Assembly (NCBI GenBank): GCA_905181595.1
Contig: CAJIYI010000001.1
Location: 1,021,938 to 1,085,937 of the forward strand
Direction: 5' to 3'
Source: an uncultured SAR86 cluster bacterium
GTDB taxonomy: Bacteria; Pseudomonadota; Gammaproteobacteria; Magnimaribacterales; D2472
Length of the DNA stretch: 64,000 nucleotides
Position 1 is the first letter of the stretch. The number at the start of each line of letters is the position of its first letter. Positions 60,108 through 64,000 of the stretch are shown here, one piece after another. The notes beneath the pieces are model-generated. The model did not search any database. It had not been told where the DNA came from and worked only from the letters and a program-made list of their open reading frames with translations. A program made the translations under genes and the position numbers.

Positions 60108-60564
60108 TTGCAAAGGGAGTCCAATCAGTTTCAAACTTATAAACATTAGATGCTATCGCTGGAGAGATACTCTTTATTCCTGTTATAGAAGGCAACGTTT
60201 CATCTAAAAATACTTTTGTTTCTTGTAAGGTTTGAGTAGCGCAAAGGATTTCTATGTCCTGAATCCCGCTCACAACATTTACACTAAAAACTTCGTTTAA
60301 TTGGGATAGAATCTCAGCGACTTCCTCTAATTTTTCACCATGGACTCTTATTCCAATAGGTAGGAGATGTTCAAAGCCACACTTTTCAAAGTCTGCAATT
60401 GCAATAATCTTACAAAAGCCTCCTTCTATGATTTTTGTTAGTCTCTTGCTAACAGTTACTTCGTTAACAGATAACTGCTCAGCAATGAACTTAGCAGGAG
60501 CCCGTCCATCGCTTTCTAAAATTTGAAGGATTTTATGATCTAAATCATCTAAGGAAATTTTCAC
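60097..60564 (-). CDS. Lrp/AsnC-family regulator 1
   Basis: 155 residues. Winged helix APAKFIAEQLSVNEVTVSKR and a RAM domain. Distinct in sequence from the regulator immediately downstream, with which it overlaps by 11 bases. Two such proteins encoded together may form a mixed complex, as adjacent AsnC-like pairs do elsewhere (inference). Confidence 0.85.
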   Translation of the reverse strand: MKISLDDLDHKILQILESDGRAPAKFIAEQLSVNEVTVSKRLTKIIEGGFCKIIAIADFEKCGFEHLLPIGIRVHGEKLEEVAEILSQLNEVFSVNVVSGIQDIEILCATQTLQETKVFLDETLPSITGIKSISPAIASNVYKFETDWTPFANEA

Positions 60565-60588
60565 CAGAGTAGCTTCGGGAGAGAAGAA

Positions 60589-61434
60589 TTAAAATTCTCT
60601 TTTTGCTAAATCAAGCCCAGTTGGAACATCGTCTCTGTTTACAAGAAATTGCCCGTACCATTTTCGTAATTTATGTAAGGGTCCGTCGCCATCACAAACA
60701 ACAGGATCAGGAATATAAATTTTATTTTCCCAAATTGCGACATCTTGACCGAAAGCATAATTATTAGCATCTACGTATCCTTGAATAAATGCTGCTTCAT
60801 CCTCAGCTGACATTCCTGGAACTTTTTTGACCATCACACCAAAATTAATTTGAAAGGAAGTTAATGTTAACGGGATATGAGTAACTGCCAGTCTACTTTC
60901 TACCTTATTCCCATCATGTATCGCGCTCATATAAGTGGTCATATAAGCCGGTCCTTCGTATGTTGCTTGAGAGAATAAATCTCTTCCAAGAATTGGGCTA
61001 TCAGCAGTCATTTCCTGAGTGTAAGTATGATCTTTCGCTTCATTCCAGAATCCCTCAAAAGGCGCCTGATGAACCGGACCAAAGTGACCCTTATCAGCCA
61101 TATTGTCTATAAGTTCTCTGCAGTTATTTTTAACTAGAAAGCTAGCCATGCCATAATCAGACCATTCATCCGAGTAGCATTCTTCAATTTTTTTAGGCAA
61201 AAAGTCTGGTTCTTTTTTCTCAGCATCATGCCAAACCATAACCATTTGATTGATCTCAAGGATAGGCCATTCATCTGTATCACCTAAATCTATCTTTATA
61301 GAGCCATCTTCAAGCCTTTGAACTTGGATTTTTCTGTCAAAGCCGTAAATAGTATTTGTTTCTCCAATTGGAAAATCTCTTTGATGGCCAAGCACAAACC
61401 AACCTCTTGGAAATCTATCTGGTAAATCATTCAT
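60589..61434 (-). CDS. Oxygenase catalytic subunit (KshA-like) lacking the Rieske cluster segment
   Basis: 281 residues. The mononuclear iron site is complete: NMADKGHFGPVH (Asp114, His117, His122) and the third ligand in FGQDVAIWENK (Asp231), as in 3-ketosteroid 9-alpha-hydroxylase-type oxygenases. The N-terminus starts like a Rieske domain (FPRGWFVLGHQRDF) and ends like one (EINQMVMVWHDAEKKEPDF). The roughly 65 residues with both Cys-x-His and Cys-x2-His ligands are missing, leaving the two ends joined at about residues 48-57. The intact Rieske protein is encoded 11 bases upstream. The pair probably makes one enzyme. Confidence 0.85.
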   Translation of the reverse strand: MNDLPDRFPRGWFVLGHQRDFPIGETNTIYGFDRKIQVQRLEDGSIKIDLGDTDEWPILEINQMVMVWHDAEKKEPDFLPKKIEECYSDEWSDYGMASFLVKNNCRELIDNMADKGHFGPVHQAPFEGFWNEAKDHTYTQEMTADSPILGRDLFSQATYEGPAYMTTYMSAIHDGNKVESRLAVTHIPLTLTSFQINFGVMVKKVPGMSAEDEAAFIQGYVDANNYAFGQDVAIWENKIYIPDPVVCDGDGPLHKLRKWYGQFLVNRDDVPTGLDLAKREF

Positions 61435-61445
61435 ACGGTCTCTCC

Positions 61446-61883
61446 TTATTTAAATCTTTGTCCATTTGGATCAGATGGGCTAGCGTTCTTATCAAACCAT
61501 GCATATATTTCCCCATCCATTTCATCAATCTCCCATGCACGAGTTAGTGCCTTCGGAGGTATTCTTTTAGCATATGGAATCTCATCACAATGACCTTCTC
61601 CGGCCCAACGCCAGGCATGAAATGGACATCTAATGCTATTACCTTCAACCTCTCCACATGCAAGTGAGGCGCCCATATGCTTACAATATAAATCTAAGCC
61701 CCTTAATACAGAGTCTTCACCACGCCACACTACTATTTGAGTTGGAAAATTATCAACCTGAAGAGCTTCTTTGGTACTAATTTGATCGCTTTGTGCAATC
61801 TTATACCACCCAGAAACCAAGTCACTTACGCTTGGATCTCTTTGCTCTGGAAGCTCAGGTGCGATTAGCTCTTGATCAGTCAA
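61446..61883 (-). CDS. Stand-alone Rieske [2Fe-2S] protein
   Basis: 145 residues, a single Rieske domain. Ligands YCKHMGASLACG (Cys67, His69) and CPFHAWRW (Cys86, His89), followed by IPYAKRIPPKALTRAW, which is the end of a KshA-type Rieske domain. There is no catalytic iron domain. It likely passes electrons to the cluster-less subunit next to it. A separate reductase is needed and is not in this window. Confidence 0.87.
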   Translation of the reverse strand: MTDQELIAPELPEQRDPSVSDLVSGWYKIAQSDQISTKEALQVDNFPTQIVVWRGEDSVLRGLDLYCKHMGASLACGEVEGNSIRCPFHAWRWAGEGHCDEIPYAKRIPPKALTRAWEIDEMDGEIYAWFDKNASPSDPNGQRFK

Positions 61884-61999
61884 AATTTCTCCGTATGTTT
61901 CTTATTTCTTTATTTACTATTATATAAATTATTAAATTAATCAACGAGTATCAGGTTGATTATTTTTGTCAATTTAATCTTTGATTTTGTAGAATCTTA

Positions 62000-62869
62000 T
62001 CAAATAGAAGATATTATTTCTTCGGCTGCCTTTAATTGATTAATATCCTTAGAAGTTGGAACCAAAAGCACATCTGTTGCCCCAGCATCTTTGATCTCTA
62101 GTAAAAATTCTTTTAAGTCTCTTTCAGTTCCAGCTAAGCCTGCAGTCTTTGAAAGTTCAGCGGCTAAATCTTCTCCCATCCAACCTAAATATCTATTAAG
62201 GTGAATTTTAATATCTTGTCTAGAATTTTGACCCAAACCAAACCAAAAACTAGTGACAAGTCTAGGAGATTTTTTGGAATCTGCAAAAGCGTTTACGACT
62301 CTATTGAAAGAATCTTTGATTTCTTCTATGTCAGCATTGAAAGAAAAGCCAGCCAAACCGTCTGAATAATCTGCTGCCATCTCCATGGCTTTTGGTCCGA
62401 CAGCACCCGCAAGAATCTCAGGACCTTTCGCCGAAAAAAGTTCTGGCCCTAATTCTGAATGAATATCTTTAGACCAAATAGACTGCATAGTTTTTACTTT
62501 TTCAGCAAGCAATCTCCATCTCCTATGTGACCAATTAGCACCTATGGCTTCATAGTCTTCCTCTCTTCCACCTACGCCAACCCCTAAAGTAAACCGTCCT
62601 TCAGAAAGCATATCAATTGTTGCAAATTGTTTGGCGCTCAGCACAGGATCATGCATTGTGAGAACAGATATAGTTGCAATAATTTCTACCCTATTTGTCC
62701 ATGCAGCTACAGCACTTAAGGTAGAAATAAATTCAGGATTTGAAAAAAGAATTCTTTCTCCTAGTGCAATATGCGACCAAGGCCCTTGATCAATTTGTTT
62801 AGTCCATGCTTCTAAATCTTTGCGAGTTAAGCCTGGCTCCATGACCGGGAGGGTCATGCCTATTTTCAT
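62000..62869 (-). CDS. Luciferase-like (LLM class) flavin-dependent monooxygenase
   Basis: 289 residues in one TIM barrel. [11 protein letters not shown] at the start, [19 protein letters not shown] and [19 protein letters not shown] are LLM motifs. Uses FMNH2 or F420 and often inserts oxygen (Baeyer-Villiger or hydroxylation). The ATG overlaps the aldolase stop as ATGA. The gap of 116 bases to the Rieske gene has no other ORF. Confidence 0.83.
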   Translation of the reverse strand: MKIGMTLPVMEPGLTRKDLEAWTKQIDQGPWSHIALGERILFSNPEFISTLSAVAAWTNRVEIIATISVLTMHDPVLSAKQFATIDMLSEGRFTLGVGVGGREEDYEAIGANWSHRRWRLLAEKVKTMQSIWSKDIHSELGPELFSAKGPEILAGAVGPKAMEMAADYSDGLAGFSFNADIEEIKDSFNRVVNAFADSKKSPRLVTSFWFGLGQNSRQDIKIHLNRYLGWMGEDLAAELSKTAGLAGTERDLKEFLLEIKDAGATDVLLVPTSKDINQLKAAEEIISSI

Positions 62870-63885
62870 GATTCAGATTTCTTTTTGATTAGATCTAAAG
62901 CCACATCAACAATCATGTCTTCTTGACCGCCAACCATTTTTCTTTTTCCAAGCTCAACTAAGATTTCTCTTGTATCTAGATCATAAGTTTCAGCTGCTGA
63001 TTCTGCATGCCTTAAAAATGAAGAATAAACTCCAGCATAGCCAAGAGTGAGCGTTTCACGATCAACTCTCACTGGCCTATCTTGCAGGGGCCTTACCAGC
63101 TCTTCTGCAGCATCCATTAATTTGAATAAATCAGTTCCATGAGACCACCCCAAGCGATCAATGGCTGCAATAAAGACCTCTAAAGGTGCATTTCCAGCCC
63201 CAGCGCCCATTCCAGCTAAACTGGCATCAACACGATCAGCTCCATTCTCAACAGCAACTATTGAGTTAGCTACGCCCAAGGAGAGATTATGATGCGCATG
63301 CATGCCTGTTTGAGTTTCTGGTTTTAGTTCTTGTTTAAAAGCTTGAAATCTTTCTGCCACATCCGTCATGCTCAAAGCACCACCGGAATCCACAACATAA
63401 ACACATTCTGCTCCATAGGACTCCATTAGCTTTGCCTGGGCTGCTAAGTTGGATGGGGAGGTCATATGAGACATCATTAAAAATCCAATAGTATCCATGC
63501 CCAACTCTCTCGCAAACTCAATGTGCTGCCTAGAGACATCTGCTTCAGTGCAATGTGTTGCTACGCGAACAGACCTAACTCCTAAGTCCCAAGCCCATTT
63601 TAAATCCTCTTTAATTGCTATGCCTGGCAAAATCAAAGTAGTTAATTTTGCGTGCTGAAGATTCTCTGCAACTGCCCCAATCCATTCTTGATCAGTGTGA
63701 GCTCCAAAGCCGTAATTAAATGAAGATCCAGACAACCCATCTCCGTGAGCAACTTCAATTGCATCAACTTTAGCCTCGTCAAGAGCTTTGGCTATTTCGA
63801 CTACATGATCAAGACCATATTGATGTCGTATGGCATGCATTCCATCTCTCAAAGTTACATCTTGTATGTATATTTTTTTTGTCAT
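62866..63885 (-). CDS. 4-hydroxy-2-oxovalerate aldolase (MhpE/HsaF-like)
   Basis: 339 residues. [15 protein letters not shown] at the start holds the metal aspartate, [12 protein letters not shown] the metal histidines, and the C-terminal domain seals the tunnel to the dehydrogenase. Splits 4-hydroxy-2-oxoacids into pyruvate and an aldehyde, the last lyase step of meta-cleavage pathways. ATGA overlap with the acetaldehyde dehydrogenase fragment upstream. Confidence 0.94.
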   Translation of the reverse strand: MTKKIYIQDVTLRDGMHAIRHQYGLDHVVEIAKALDEAKVDAIEVAHGDGLSGSSFNYGFGAHTDQEWIGAVAENLQHAKLTTLILPGIAIKEDLKWAWDLGVRSVRVATHCTEADVSRQHIEFARELGMDTIGFLMMSHMTSPSNLAAQAKLMESYGAECVYVVDSGGALSMTDVAERFQAFKQELKPETQTGMHAHHNLSLGVANSIVAVENGADRVDASLAGMGAGAGNAPLEVFIAAIDRLGWSHGTDLFKLMDAAEELVRPLQDRPVRVDRETLTLGYAGVYSSFLRHAESAAETYDLDTREILVELGKRKMVGGQEDMIVDVALDLIKKKSES

Positions 63886-64000
63886 GAGCTTAGTTTAATT
63901 AATTCTTCTGCTGTGCCCATTGCCGCGGAGGTCATAATATCTAAATTGCCAGCGTATTTTGGAAGGTAATGGCCTGCCCCCTCTACTTCAAGAAAAATAG
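63882..64000 (-). CDS. Acetaldehyde dehydrogenase (acetylating) C-terminus, partial
   Basis: Read by hand at the window edge, not on the ORF track. The last 38 or so residues include [20 protein letters not shown] and [11 protein letters not shown], the conserved C-terminus of MhpF/HsaG. It forms a channelling complex with the aldolase encoded next, turning the aldehyde into acyl-CoA. The 5' part lies beyond 64000. Confidence 0.88.
   Translation of the reverse strand, partial: IFLEVEGAGHYLPKYAGNLDIMTSAAMGTAEELIKLSS

Overview
The window looks like a low-G+C, gene-dense chromosome segment from a marine gammaproteobacterium. Supporting signs are the smc-zipA-ligA order, a complete cytochrome c maturation (ccm) operon, a fused MnmC, exonuclease I, a TonB-dependent receptor, sodium-type antiporters and channels, several acyl-CoA dehydrogenases, and gaps of only a few bases between genes. 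A SAR86-like streamlined surface bacterioplankter fits best. That is inference from gene content and base composition, with no marker gene placed.

Layout. 1-8.7 kb: a thiol-disulfide (DsbD-like plus redoxin) pair, a PLP dehydratase, and membrane proteins (six-helix cation channel, MscS channel, SLC13 permease). 8.7-13.9 kb: tRNA-Val, exonuclease I, an acyl-CoA dehydrogenase with a divergent LysR regulator, and an SDR-methyltransferase pair. 14-20 kb: Ca/Na antiporter, small membrane proteins, a thioredoxin-like protein, AMP nucleosidase, a PQQ/heme c alcohol dehydrogenase and a PhyH-type oxygenase. Two gene beginnings then collide head to head near 20.08 kb. 20.2-30.3 kb: tRNA-Leu, a DUF3604 protein, a TonB receptor, a pair of acyl-CoA dehydrogenases and an alkyl-sulfatase-like lipoprotein. 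30.3-41.9 kb: mnmC, a PreP-like protease, a lytic transglycosylase, ligA, zipA and smc. 41.9-48.1 kb: ccmABCDEFGHI, all on the minus strand with overlapping stops and starts. 48.1-53 kb: metY, a cupin, thrS and tRNA-Arg. 53.4-56.4 kb: a block with a more G+C-rich part (CPBP protease, Pr6Pr-like protein, amidohydrolase). 56.4-64 kb: a minus-strand catabolic cluster running from acetaldehyde dehydrogenase and 4-hydroxy-2-oxovalerate aldolase through a luciferase-like monooxygenase, a Rieske protein, an oxygenase catalytic subunit, two AsnC-type regulators, an acyl-CoA ligase and a D-2-hydroxyacid dehydrogenase to a DAPG-hydrolase-like C-C hydrolase.

Most unusual points. (1) The SMC protein has canonical head domains but no recognisable hinge. 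Each coiled-coil arm is instead built from an ungapped tandem duplication (120 residues twice, 143 residues twice), with both pairs diverged to the same degree. (2) The steroid-hydroxylase-like oxygenase has a Rieske fold from which the iron-sulfur segment appears excised, and an intact Rieske protein is encoded immediately upstream. (3) LigA has a 42-residue insertion inside its zinc finger. (4) A bacterial cation channel carries a TYDDW filter.

At least nine genes are interrupted by one-base discrepancies, nearly all explicable by a change in the length of a short homopolymer, after which the conserved protein resumes in another frame. This looks more like sequencing or assembly error than gene decay, so these loci are annotated as single genes spanning both frames.
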